Shown: positions 1 to 12,639 of the stretch, in pieces
How positions within the stretch are numbered: the first letter of the stretch is position 1
Layout of the letters: every line of letters starts with the position of its first letter
DNA from: Cacajao melanocephalus
Lineage: Eukaryota > Chordata > Mammalia > Primates > Pitheciidae
DNA: 64,000 bases
Direction of reading: 5' to 3'
Assembly: GCA_963573385.1 (NCBI GenBank)
Contig: CAUYLG010052154.1
Span: forward strand, 16,391-80,390
Program-made: the position numbers and the translations under genes
Notes under the pieces: model-generated
Told to the model about the DNA's origin: nothing
What the model saw: the letters and a program-made list of their open reading frames with translations, nothing else
Database searches by the model: none

Positions 1-299
1 CTCACCAGTAGTAGATTTCATCTCAAGAAAACAGTTTCTTTGCTTATACATAAGAAGCAACTCTGTCCTTTTAAATTTTACCATGAGATGGCAGCAATTC
101 AGACACATTTCAAGCTCTACTTCTAATTGTAGTTCTTTTGCTATTTCTATCACATCTGCAGTTACTTTCTCCACTGACATCCTAAACCACCACCTCCCCA
201 TGTCACCCATGAGTTGGAATCAACTCCTTCCAAATTCCTGTTAATGTTGATATTTTGACATCCATGAATCGCAAATGTTCTTAATAGTATCTATAATGA
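1..299 (-). mobile_element. Tigger1-like DNA transposon fragment (transposase region)
   Basis: The text matches the antisense of the TcMar-Tigger transposase region as I recall it, including the stretches around 'taagaagcaactctgtcc', 'cagcaattcagacacat' and 'gttaatgttgatattttgac'. The window edge cuts it, so its full length is unknown. It is a dead cut-and-paste transposon: no frame spans the region. The identification rests on many collinear short matches to a remembered consensus, not on an alignment. Confidence 0.75.
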
Positions 300-3120
300 C
301 GTTACCCTGACTCTCCTATGCTCCTGTTTCTCTAACACTTGTAGCAACATCTAGCCCACTGAATATCAAGGACTTGAGATAGGAGCCATGATAAGATGAG
401 CAGTTCACCATCCCTTAGGGAGAAGCCTAAAGCAGAAATGGTGAAGCCGACCTGCCACCTCGTGAAGTTCAGTGACAACCCTGTCCTCTAACAAAGCTAA
501 AGTCTTCTCAGGAAAAATTGCTTTATGGCAGCATGGGGAGATTAATGGGAAATCAGAGACTCTATCTTCATAACAGCAAGATTTTAACTTAGTTTCACAT
601 GGCATGGGTATTTATGTCAAAATAGAGACAACACTCACCGTTCATTAGATATACAATCATTTGTAAGATCCTACCCTATAAAATGTCTATGAGTAAGTTA
701 ATGTCAGTTTGGAGGGGCCTCAAGAAAATGCCATTAGGCAGTGCTCAGTTCTGTTCTCTGTCTCTTCCAAGTCTTAATAAAGGAGTGGCCTGAGAGAAAG
801 CTCATAGGCAAGTAACTTTTCAAAGAATGCTCTCCTTAATAAGCATGCTCAGCATCTCAGGAGACAAGTGTGGAACTGAAGTGATCTTGTAAACTAAAGA
901 ATTAACAGAAGATGTTTCCACAGGATAATTCCTACGTAACACCCAAGAAAAGAGCCTTTGCACAAGTTCAGATGGGCGAAGGTTGGACAAAACATAGGTT
1001 GGACAAGAAAGCAGGACATGATGGGTGACGAGCTTGCTTCAAGTCTGCAATGAAGACTTGTCTGCAGTGTAAAAAACAAGCATAACGTTGAACATATCAA
1101 AAACAAAAAAACACAGAAAAGAACATTAGTCACCATGTTGGGGGAAAAATCAAAATATTATTGGCATACGCTCACCAACTGAAAGAGGGTTATAGAGAAT
1201 ACAGAGAGGGTTCAAAGAAGACCTGCAAAGATGGTTTAATTGAATATCACACCTGAAAAAAACATTGAAAAAACAAAGTTTCTTTCCTGCTAAAACATAG
1301 AACTTAGGAAATATTTTACAGTCATTCGATAGAAAAAGAGCTGTCAGAGACTGGCAATAAGTCGTTTGCTTGCCTTACAGTTGACATAATCAAAGAAAAT
1401 TGGCTTAAACTCTAACAGTCCGAGAGAGATTTATAATTTCCCATCTACTCTGCCAAACTGGAAAAATTCACTCTTTATGCATGAAGTGCAATCATGCCTT
1501 GTATGTGCTGAAGGCATGCCCTGGTCATATTATTCAAGTTCTTTCTTAAAGTCCAAGTTCTGTCATACTAGTATTTAACATAAGACGATTCGCGATTAAG
1601 TGCTTAATATGGTCTTTGGATGTTGTAATAAACAACAAAGATTTTCCTGTCTAGCCAGTGAACATTGGTCAGGTGTGGACTCTCATTCCTTGAAGCAATT
1701 CGTTCTGGTTTTAGCTTAAGAAACTTTAGGCTTCTTTGGATATTGATTTACAGAAAGAAGCCAAATAGAAAATTAGCTCCCATGTGAATGTGTTTGCTCT
1801 TATGATAAAGCACCTTGGGCCTGAAATAATTGTCGGGTTTTTTTTTTTTTTAATGTGGTGATAGTCTATTATGCAAATTAATCTTTCAGGATCTAAGTTA
1901 TACCAAGTATAATATCCTTGTGCACTATAGACATTAATTGTTATTTACAGTGTGTCTATTATAAGTCTAACATTACTAAGTTACAACGTTATATATTTTG
2001 CCAATTTAAATGCCTTTTAAAGATGTGCTTGTGTATGGATCCTTACACAATACGTGAGCTGAACCAGGATGGCCTGCCTTGCAATCTCAGAGAAGGGAAT
2101 AAATTTCTGTGGTCTGCAACAGAGCTTAAGAAAGCACAGCATGTTGGTGGGGAGAGGGAATATGGAATGTTCTTTTTAGTTCTGTGTTTGGCCTGTTAAT
2201 ACTAAAAATGGTGGATGCGACTGATAACACAATGTAAGTGATAGATCATAGGTAGATGATAGATAGATAGAAAGATTTTAGACATTTTCCTGTCCAAACT
2301 CTATTTTTCACTGACAAGTAAGAGAGGTCCAGAGGTGCCAAATTGCTGGTTTGACTTAGGCTTGATTTCATATATTCTTCTTCGTTTTTGTAATACATGG
2401 TGTTTTCTTTCCTGGTTACTATCTCATATGGGTAGATATTATCCTTTAATAATGCTAGGAAATACAGCCGCATTAACTTCCTTGTAACTTTGCATCCTTT
2501 TACCAGGGTAAAAGAATTTCTTTTAATTAGTAGGACAGTTCTAGTCTTAGGATTTGCTACTAAATTTCAATCAGAGAACAAGATGCCTTTGAAAATTTAT
2601 AATGGAGATTCTAACAGAAATTTAACTTCCTCACCCCTGAGTCTCTGCTATAAAACCATCCATGCAAAGAACATGGTTCATTTATCTACAATGTTATCAA
2701 CATTGGTCTTAAATTAAATCTTCACACAATTTAACAAGATGCAACAATACAATGGCTATGATTTATTTGTGATATATGTGACATAATCATAAAAACATCG
2801 GGTTACCAGAACCAGCATTTTGCATCCTTATAATTCTTTAAATGATTTTTCATCTGTCTTTTGTAAGAGGAAGTCAAAATAATTTCACATGACATCAATA
2901 TGCATGGAATATAGTGTATCTAACAGTTAAAGTCTTCTAAAGTATTAATTTATTAAGTAATAAACCAGGAAGCTCATTAATGCAAAGCCATTAATTTTCT
3001 TCTTCTAATATTGTTATGAGTGTGATTCCAGTTTAATTTCAACTGTGAGTGGTTGATATAAGAGTGCAATTTTTATACCAGTAGTTAAAGAATGATTATA
3101 TTTTGTTTCTGTCAAATAAT
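300..3120. other. Unassigned AT-rich non-coding DNA
   Basis: I see no gene and no repeat that I can name with confidence. It includes a T14 run near 1838 and a short GATA-type run near 2254-2275. Reading frames of 66-93 codons at 405-605, 894-1136 and 1918-2199 have no recognisable domain and lie on both strands. Part of it could be old LTR or transposon DNA too diverged to recognise by eye. Confidence 0.5.
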
Positions 3121-3129
3121 TCTCAGGGT

Positions 3130-3600
3130 TTAATAATTTTTGGAATGTTACTCAGCATTCTTAATAACAATAATGTTCCAACAAATTACTGAGTCTCATA
3201 ACGCATGTGATGTGTGCCAGGTAAGGTGTGAGATTTTGGCAAAGAGCAAAGCACAGCCTTCACCCTCAAGGTGCTTGTATTTTAAATAGAGACAAGCATA
3301 GATACAAGTAGGCACTACAAAGTCTTATAACAACAATTATTGAAGTAGGACATTTATTATTTGGGTCATACAAAGGTGTCACTCCATGTGACCTCTTGAC
3401 ATGCTGGCCAGTTGGTCTTCACATTTTGACACCCAGCCTCCTCTAAGAAATATTTCTTGACCCTCTGCGCAACTCCAGTACTCCTACCATGATCATCCAT
3501 GTATCATTATCTAGTTAATGCCATATATGCATATATAATATATGCATATAAACATATATATATATGTTTGGAGTACTCAATGCATGTTGGTCTAATTAAT
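3130..3600. mobile_element. Probable L2 LINE fragments in both orientations
   Basis: About 3190-3300 resembles the antisense L2 3' end ('gtgtgccaggtaaggtgtg', then a CCCTCAAGG..CTTG pattern). About 3380-3510 resembles sense L2 ('cctcctctaagaaatatttc', then 'ttgaccctctg'). An AT-rich palindromic stretch (ATATATGCATATAT type) follows at 3527-3567. Both L2 calls are weak because the copies are old. Confidence 0.4.
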
Positions 3601-5548
3601 TATCTTAATTAACTTACTTTGGCTCAGAGGCAGGGCCTCAAACATTCATGTTGTAAATTTGGTTGAACCACAGTTGAGATGTGTGTTTCCTACAAACTTG
3701 TGCTCACCAGAAAATGAAATAGGTAAGAAACTGATATGAAGTATCAGCAAATAATGCCCCTTCCTGCTTCTTTAGACCATCTGCTGCCCCCTTCCACTCA
3801 CAGGCAAAGAGAAAGTACAAAGGAGAACAGATACATTTTATATTATTTCACGTCTTAAATTCAATGAAGTATCTTTTCCTATTAGCCAGACACCCTACCC
3901 GAGCTCCTAGGCAGAGTGAACAAACAAAATAAATGTCTCTAATTCTCCTAATCCAACACCCACCCTCCCCGCCATGACGACCCCGCCCCACGCCATGGCT
4001 ATGTACATTTGTCTGAGAAGCTGGAGGAATGACAGTTGAAACATAAGGAGAGGAAGAATGATGTGCACGGCCTCCTGAGTAATCTCGATAATGAAGACAG
4101 TGGATGGATTTTCTCCCAAGCTTATAGGTAATTTTAAATATACAATTTGCTTCTCCCCTGGTGTTTGCTGTTTAGCAGAACCCCAGTTCCCGGTAGAACA
4201 GGAGGGCAACAGGGAAGGGCAACAGAAAGTGGGCAGTAACAGATTGAGGTGAAAGAAAGCAAAGACTGCCTCATGTGTGCAAGGTGGGAATTCCCGATTC
4301 CTACGACCACAAATAGCATAGGGGACAGGTGTTAGCTTTCCCTACGGAGCATGACTTTGTTTGTTGTCAAACAAAAACCTGCCCAGGAAGGGAGGAGATC
4401 AGATTAATAGAGCTATGATGGGTAGAAAGCTCATGGTTGGCAGGAGGGGAGAGTTGGGGAGGTGAAAAAAGCCTAATCATGTCTTACGAGGATTACCACG
4501 TCCAAGTGGTTACTGAGGAGGACCCAACTGATGGTCCTAAGAGTATCCAACATGCCTCATGACAGAGTGAGCAATTAGTTCCATCTATACTGATAGAGGC
4601 AACCATCAAGGGTTCAGCAGCTGGGCATCACCAGAGTCCTATGACATTGCTGGGCTTTAGCTTTGCCCTTTTTCTGAAAGCTCCTTCTTGTAGCTGTGTG
4701 CAGGCATGCAAGGACACCATGCACCCTGGAGGAAGAATTGAGCCTAGAATCTTAATGCCTAGTTTCAGCTGGAATATTTTTGGATTACAATGAGTTAACT
4801 GAAATGGAAGAGCATGGCTAGCTTGCTCCAAACAGATGGAGGGCTTAGGTGATGGGCTCAAAAATCAAGGGAAGTATATCAACTGCCATATAAAGCAAAA
4901 TCCTTGTTTGCAAACATTTGATTCATTAAAGTAAAATCTATACTGTTACAGGTTGGAGGAGTACTCATGGGGTCTTTTGGAGCATGTGGGAATTAACTAT
5001 TTAGAAATAGATTTAGACAGAGTTCCAGTTCCTCAATTCTAGGGGCGGAAAGCCCAAGATAAAAATTAACATGAACTAGGGAAGGATGTGCAGCAGTAGA
5101 AAACATTTACAAAACTGTGTTCTGTTTTAGGCTTTTGCATTAAATCTTCTCTCCAGCTCGCTGAACTCTCTCAAATGAATCCCAAAGGCGGATTCACCCA
5201 CCCTTCCAGATGCCCCTCTCCTCTGCAACCCATTCACATCGAGAATTGTGAATAACAACTGTGGGAGGAAAAACAAAATGGGGCAAACATTACCCAGGAT
5301 CTGAAAGACATTTGCAGGGCCAATGCTTCTGCCAGGAGAGATGTGAAGAAATGGCCATTGGCTTGGGGAGAAAAAGAGGAAAGTCCACAGCGGATGGTGG
5401 AGAGGTAACTTTATGGTCCAGGAACCGGGAAACTTTACCTAAGAGTTCCAGAGAGCTGACTCTGGAAGCTGCCTCAGTGTCAAGCTGTCTTCATGCTGCC
5501 CTAAGAGCTAGAAGATGGAGAAACATTTTTATTTTTAATCATCCTCTA
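3600..5548. other. Unassigned non-coding DNA
   Basis: No repeat or exon recognised. Frames at 3907-4209 (-) and 5261-5635 (+) have no domain, no splice context and no compositional support, and I treat them as chance. Confidence 0.5.
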
Positions 5549-5738
5549 GGACACTGGTTCTGCAAACATAATGCTTGGACAAGTGACATCAGCATCATCT
5601 GGACTCCTGTTAGAAATGCACATTGCTGGATCTAACACTAGATCTTTACTGAAACAGATACTCTGCATTGGAGTCCAGCAATCAGCGTTTAACGGACTCT
5701 GCAGGCGATTCTGATACATGCTTGAGTTTGAGCCCTTG
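5549..5738 (+). mobile_element. hAT-Charlie MITE (MER5A-type)
   Basis: It begins near CACTGGTTCTGCAAAC and carries the family signatures 'gacatcagcatcatctgg', 'gttagaaatgcacattgctgg', 'gcgattctgatacatgctt' and a terminal 'gagtttgagccc'. Length of about 190 bp fits this non-autonomous hAT family. It has no coding capacity. MER5A is the name I recall for this consensus; a related Charlie MITE name is possible. Confidence 0.75.
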
Positions 5739-6124
5739 ACCTATGACATGAAAGGTGTTGGAGATAAAGCATGTCTTAAATATTAATACATTACTTTTAT
5801 CTTTGGCATTTTCTTCTAAACTCCTGGCAAACTTTCTGCAAATTGTGATATTGGTGCCTTCATGAGCTCACCAGGAAGTGGCAGCTAAAGGTGGTATTTG
5901 GACAAGAGCTTGAACTCTTCCTTCATCTTCAAGTGGTCTTACATAGTTTGTTGACTGAAACATGAGTGGCAGCTGTCTACTCATGACACCAGGTATAACA
6001 ACCAAGTATGATTAATGGCAACCAGGTCACAAATGCCACCTGCCTAAAAATGCCATTGATATAAGGCACATGTTAACATTTTAAAGGAGAAAATTTTATG
6101 GGTAAAACTACATGTATTAGAAAC

Positions 6125-6135
6125 GATGAAATATG
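6125..6135 (+). repeat. Left target-site duplication (gatgaaatatg)
   Basis: This 11-bp direct repeat recurs exactly at 6963-6973. The pair encloses the Alu monomer and the whole purine-rich tract, so all the intervening sequence derives from one retroposition event and later growth. Confidence 0.85.
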
Positions 6136-6256
6136 GCTGGGCATGGTGGCACACACCTGTAGTTCCAGCTACTCAGAAGGCTGAGACAGGAGTCTGAGGC
6201 TGCAGTGAGTTATGATTGTGTCAGTGCACTCCAGCCAAGGCAACAGAGTGAAACCA
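6136..6256 (+). mobile_element. Alu right-monomer (FRAM/AluJ-like)
   Basis: It reads as an Alu right monomer (GCTGGGCATGGTGGC, CAGCTACTCAGAAGGCTGAG, TGCAGTGAG, GCACTCCAGCC). It lacks the left monomer and about 20 bases in the middle of the right one (between GAGACAGGAG and TCTGAGGCTGCAG). The 3' end leads straight into a GGGA/GGAA tract instead of a plain A-tail. Flanking 11-bp duplications show L1-mediated insertion. It contains a decayed 7SL-derived sequence only. Confidence 0.85.
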
Positions 6257-6826
6257 TGGGAGGGAGGGAGGGAGGGAGGGAAGGAAGGAAGAAGGAAGGA
6301 AGGAAGGAAGGAAGGAAGGAAGGAAGGTAGGGAGGGAGGGAAGGAAGGAGGGAGGGAAGGAAGAAGGAAGGAAGGGAGGGAGGGAGGGAGGGAAAGGGAA
6401 GAGGAGGAAAGGCAAGGGAGGAAGGAAGGGAGGCAGAAAAAGAAAAAAGGAAGGAAGGAAGGTGGGAGGGAGGGAGGGAGGGGAAGAAGAGGAAAGGGAG
6501 TGGAGGAAGGAAGGGAGGGAGGAAAAGAAAAAGGAAGGAAGGAAGGAAGGAAGGAAAAAGAAGAAAAGAGACAAAGAAAGACAGAGGATGCACTCTAGCC
6601 AAGGCAACAAAGTGAGACCCTGTGAAAGACAGAAAAAGAAAGAAAGAAAGGAAGGACAGAAGGACAGAAGGAAGAAAAGAAAAGAAAGAGAGAAAGAAAA
6701 ATGGAAGGAAGGAAGGAAAAGAAAGGAATAAGAAAGAGAAAAAGAGAAAGAGAGTGCACTCTAGCCAAGCAACAGAGAGACCCTTTGAAAGACAGAGGGA
6801 GAGAGAGAGAGAGAAAGAAAGAAGGA

Positions 6827-6862
<36 letters not shown>

Positions 6863-6962
6863 GAAAGAGAAGGAGAGAGAGGGAGAAGAGGGGAGGGTAA
6901 GGTAAGGGAAAGGAGGGGAGGGAAGGAGGAAGGGAGGGCGGAAGGGAGGGAAGGAAGGACAT
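6257..6962 (+). repeat. Purine-only compound microsatellite (GGGA/GGAA/GAAA) with two extra Alu-tail copies
   Basis: About 700 bp is almost pure A/G on the + strand, in blocks of GGGA, GGAA, GAAA and GAGA. Pyrimidines cluster at two islands, about 6588-6632 and 6752-6795. Each island repeats the Alu 3' end (GCACTCTAGCCAA, then a GCAACA..GAGACCCT pattern and GAAAGACAG). The tract therefore holds two degenerate copies of the Alu tail besides the original at 6225-6256, consistent with tandem duplication of tail plus microsatellite. The long reading frames here on both strands, including a 250-codon minus-strand one rich in Leu, Pro, Ser and Phe, are translation artefacts of this tract. Confidence 0.9.
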
Positions 6963-6973
6963 GATGAAATATG

Positions 6974-8650
6974 ATAATCCAGAAAACCAATGCGTGAATT
7001 TACAATGATAATTAACATAGTCAAGTTACTGTGGGTGAGAAAGCAAGGCAGATACTCAGTGTATTATTATAGAAACAAGAGGACATACGTTCATCTATCT
7101 CCAAGTGATTGGAGGCTGGGTCCGTGAACTATGGATCCTGAGGCCTGGGATAAGCAAGGCAATGGATGGGATATTTCTTGCCTGGTCATGAAAATTAAAA
7201 GGATCTATTCAAGCCAATGTACAATCACGGAAGGAACAAACTCTCCAGACACTGGAATCCTGAAAATAGGATGCCACTAAGTAAGAAAAGGATGAAGATC
7301 ATCCAGGCTCCTTAGAGTGTGATATTACCTCCTTCTCAATCCTGCCTTCAGATTGCTCCATCTATCCCCTTCTGGCCCCAGATAAATGTGAACTGTGTGG
7401 GTAACATGTTTTTTATTCTGCCCATGCAAAGACTTACACACCTCAACTGGGATTATAAGCACAATCATATACATTGGGAGTAAGGGAAGCTATGCTTGGA
7501 AATACAGGTCTTTTAACATTGGAAATGGGGGGTCAAAAAATGTCAACTCAAAACAAGTTTGAATCTCTAACCTAAGGACTAAAGCTATCTTTCCTAAGTA
7601 CATGACTTCAGCTTAGGCAATCAGTATCTGTTCCTTTATCCTCTCGTGGGTTACATCGTGCAGGGCATGCAGGAGCTAATTTTCTACTTGGCCACATGTA
7701 AGAAGTTTTAGAGACAGGCTTATCACAACTTCATATCCCCTTCTCATTGTTAGCTTCTGGGGAAGCCTACAATTTTTGAACTTAAAGGTTTCATACTCAG
7801 CTCCATGATAAATCCAATCTTTTCTATTCCAGCTCACTCTGTATATTGAAATAATTACAATCCTTTTCATGATGTTTAGGAGAACATGAGAAAACATGCT
7901 GAAATATTTATAAAGTTTCAATTAACATATAAAATAAGTAATATTTTAAAGTTTCAATTAAAATATAAAATATAATTTTAATTGAATAAACAGAAATCTA
8001 TGGTTAGCTTAAATAGGAAAAATATTTGACTTGGTTCATATTTCATTAAGAATTAATCCCATGCTAATACTAGGGTGAATTACCGACGACTGCACAGACA
8101 AGACAAAACTGCGTCCATAGGAAACAAAGTAAAAGAGCAAGCAGATCAGTCTCAGTGAAAGCCCCAGCGACCAGCTATGTTCGGCAGCAACGTTTTTCTG
8201 TAGAATAAATATCTGTGATTCTCAATTGGTTGGTCATGATTAACCAACTAATCTTCAGGCCAATTTGTCCTTTCCAGCCCAGTGTCCGGTGACATGCTCT
8301 GCGAACTCTAGCCAGAGGGCATTCTGAAGTGGGATTGGGTTGGTGGGTACCAGATATTCCCTCTCTGCTCTCAGGAGTGAGTTGTGGCCTTGGAGAGAGG
8401 TCTCCCGTCTGCCTGTAACCGTCTCTGAGCTCTCTCACTCTCCTGTCTGAGTATTAGCTTATATGTATATCCTCAGGGGAAGTTTTCATTTCAACCGTTC
8501 TTAGTAAAAGCCCTTCTTTCCTTGAGAGAAATGATGCAGATATAAAAATCTGTGGATTTAAAAGCAGATTCTCTCCAGTAGGAAGCCAGCTCCAGAGCAA
8601 CTGCTCACACTCATTCTGGCTCTCCGTGCAGGGAGGTGGAGTGGCAGAGG
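6974..8650. other. Unassigned non-coding DNA
   Basis: The first bases follow the right TSD of the upstream Alu. No gene or nameable repeat was found. About 7915-7985 is strongly AT-rich with 'aaagtttcaatta' twice. The minus-strand 87-codon frame at 8175-8438 shows no known domain. Confidence 0.5.
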
Positions 8651-8654
8651 AGAA

Positions 8655-8830
8655 AGAGCAGGGCTTGTGGAGCGGGAGTGACCAGGTAGGAAGCTCGATT
8701 CTGCCACTCATGACCTAAGCACCTTACTTCATCTAGCTTTGTCTTTCTTCATCTATATAATGGAGATATTTTGCTCACAAGTTGCTAAACGAAATGAAGC
8801 CACATACACTCTTGATGGAGTATTGAGCAT
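8655..8830 (-). mobile_element. MIR SINE, antisense
   Basis: The order of segments fits the reverse complement of MIR: 'cgattctgccactcatgacc', then a decayed 'caccttacttcatct', then 'cttcatctatataatggaga'. These correspond to the MIR core and its 'cctcatctgtaaaatgg' segment. It is old and diverged; boundaries are approximate. Confidence 0.55.
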
Positions 8831-10434
8831 ATTATTCAGAAATCCTGGACTTTGAGCTAGGATTGAACTAGAGTTGGATGAATGCTGGTTTGTCCTCTTG
8901 AGGTGGTGAGTGCATTTTATCTGAAAGGTATGTGTGGATATTTGAGAGCTGGGCTCTGGAAGAGATGATACACGGCCTGCCAAGGATTAGTGCCACCCTT
9001 CCCTACTGTGGAAATGTAACTGGGAGATTCTTCCCAGCTCTGCTTATATCCAGGTGGACTAGACTGCTTGAATAGCCATTATCAATGAAATAAAGGTAAT
9101 TGCATTGTTGCAAAAATGATTGTAAGTAAGGTAAATTCCTTTCTGGCTTAGATGCTTAGCTGTCAGGATGCTTTCTTTAACTCCCTTTCCCCATCCACCA
9201 GCTAGATATGATGTCCAGAATGATTGTAGCATGTGTAAGATGATCAAGATGAAAGGAGAGGCCCCCTGAGTACCATCTGTCCAGAAAAATTCACATGATT
9301 CATATTATTCCCATTACATATAGATAGTGTTCAGAATCTGATAGTTGTCCAATTAAAACAGACTTATTTATTTATCTATTTAATGTTGTAAATATTACAA
9401 TGTGGCATTTTCAATCTATTCTATCAATCTATTAGTAGATAAACTAATAAAAAATTCTAAGTATGACAAATGTTCAGTATGATATATCAGGTGAACACAT
9501 AGTGGAGACACCAACACAGACTGAGGGAAGGTATCTAGAAATTAGGGACCTCCAAACTGATACCTACAGGTTGGGAAGTTGACTTGGTGAAGAGAGGTTG
9601 TATGAAGGAGTGTTGGCTTTGAAGCTCCAAGGAACATTCTATGTAAATATGCCTGCCGTGTGAGCTGTAATAGCTCATGGCTGTGACCTAAACACAGACT
9701 CGTAACATCACAAACAGAAACAGCAGAGGCAGCAGGTACTGTCACCAGCTCACCAGCTATAAGGACTGTGCTAGGAGCAACGTGTGGGGAAAGCTTTTCG
9801 CAAAGGACACTGGCAAGTCATTTGATTGACGGGTGGTAGTCAACACCAAGGTGTCTCTTGAGCCCTCAGTGAGGTTCCAATCAAGAAGCTGAAAACTGGG
9901 AAAACCGAGTTAGGTGGACAGATCGGCAGAGACATTACTTCACGGGCAGCAGGAACGCAGACACTGCTTGAGGGTTTTTGAACTGTGGTTCAGTCTGTGA
10001 GGCAAGGATTTGCAAGAGCAAATCAGGAGAGGAGGATCCAAAGTGAAAACCTAGGTCTGCTGACTGTGATGTACAGGCTGACTCAAGCACCAATTTGCAA
10101 GAAAACGACCTGCTAGGTCACAGATCTTGTAAATAACAGGAAGTAAATAAGACTCAGTGAGCAACACGAGAATAACAGTCTATGCTGGATGTGGAGTCTG
10201 GATGGCCAGCTAAGGTTGAATACCATCTCCTGGGGCCTGGAAGGGAAAGGAATTGAGACAGTCCCTTCCCTGCACTGTCAAGACCTCTTGAGGGTGGAGG
10301 GGAGCGGAGGCACAGGGAATGAGTGACAGCAGTCTCTACGCTGATACAGAGGATGGGGGAGGGCTTCTGCCTCTAATTTATGGTCTAAGTAAAGTACATA
10401 CTTCTCCAGGGGACTGTGTAATCCTAGTCTAGTA
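8831..10434. other. Unassigned non-coding DNA
   Basis: No exon or named repeat was identified. An AT-rich low-complexity patch (TTTATTTATCTATTTA type) lies near 9362-9384. Frames of 62-76 codons on the minus strand are unsupported. Confidence 0.5.
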
Positions 10435-10793
10435 CATATTGGTCCATTTTCAGGCTGCTTATAAAGACATGCCTGAGACGGGATAATTTATAAAGAAAAA
10501 GAGGCTTAATGGACTCACAGTTCCACATGGCTGGGGAGGCCTCACAATCACGGCAGAAGGCGAAAGGTATGTCTTACATGGCGGCAGACGAGAGAATGAG
10601 AGTCAACTGAATGGAGAAACCCCTTATAAAACCATCTGATCTCATGAGACTTATTCACTACTATGAGAACAGTATGGTGGATACTGCCCCCATGATTCAA
10701 TTATCTCCACCAGGTTCCCCCCACAACACATGGGAATTATGGGAGCTACAATTCAAGATGACATTTGGGTGGTGACACAGCTAAATTATATCA
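10435..10793 (-). mobile_element. THE1-type MaLR LTR (solo, antisense)
   Basis: It reads as the reverse complement of a THE1 LTR. It starts with a variant of TGTATTAGTCCATTTTCA and continues 'aaagacatgcctgagacggg', 'taatttataaagaaaaagag', 'ggactcacagttccacatgg' and 'cacatgggaattatggg', ending near 'ctaaattatatca'. Length of about 359 bp fits a full LTR. No internal region follows, so it is a solo LTR left by recombination. A clear 5-bp TSD was not found. Confidence 0.85.
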
Positions 10794-10941
10794 GACTATG
10801 GAAAGCAAGGATGACTTACTTAACTTTGCATCTCTAGCAACTAGCATTGTCCTGGGTGCACAGTAAATACTTAATAATATTTGTAGAATAAAGGAACATA
10901 AAATTAGCCATGAGAGTAATCAGAAATATCTTACTTTAGTT

Positions 10942-12505
<1,564 letters not shown>

Positions 12506-12507
12506 AC

Positions 12508-12630
12508 AGTGTTTCAAATTTTAATGTGCATGCAAATCACCTGAGGATCTTGTTAAACGTAGATTCTGATTCAGTAGGTCTGGGGTGGAGCTAGAAATTC
12601 TGCATTTCTAGCAAGCTCCAAAGAAATGCT
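12508..12630 (-). mobile_element. hAT-Charlie MITE fragment (MER5A-type, antisense)
   Basis: It carries 'cagtgtttcaaattttaatg', 'gcaaatcacctgaggatctt', 'tgattcagtaggtctgggg' and 'tctgcatttctagcaagctc', the reverse complement of the family at 5.5 and 10.9 kb. The far end is missing or too diverged. Confidence 0.75.
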
Positions 12631-12639
12631 GCTAACAGA

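Noticed and set aside
6210..6990. Long open frames (up to 250 codons) on both strands
   Set aside because: They are translations of a polypurine/polypyrimidine microsatellite: only Leu, Pro, Ser and Phe on one strand and Lys, Arg, Glu and Gly on the other, with shadows in all frames.
8175..8711. Adjacent 85-87-codon minus-strand frames as a two-exon gene
   Set aside because: No splice consensus that I trust, no domain, and an old MIR begins beside them.
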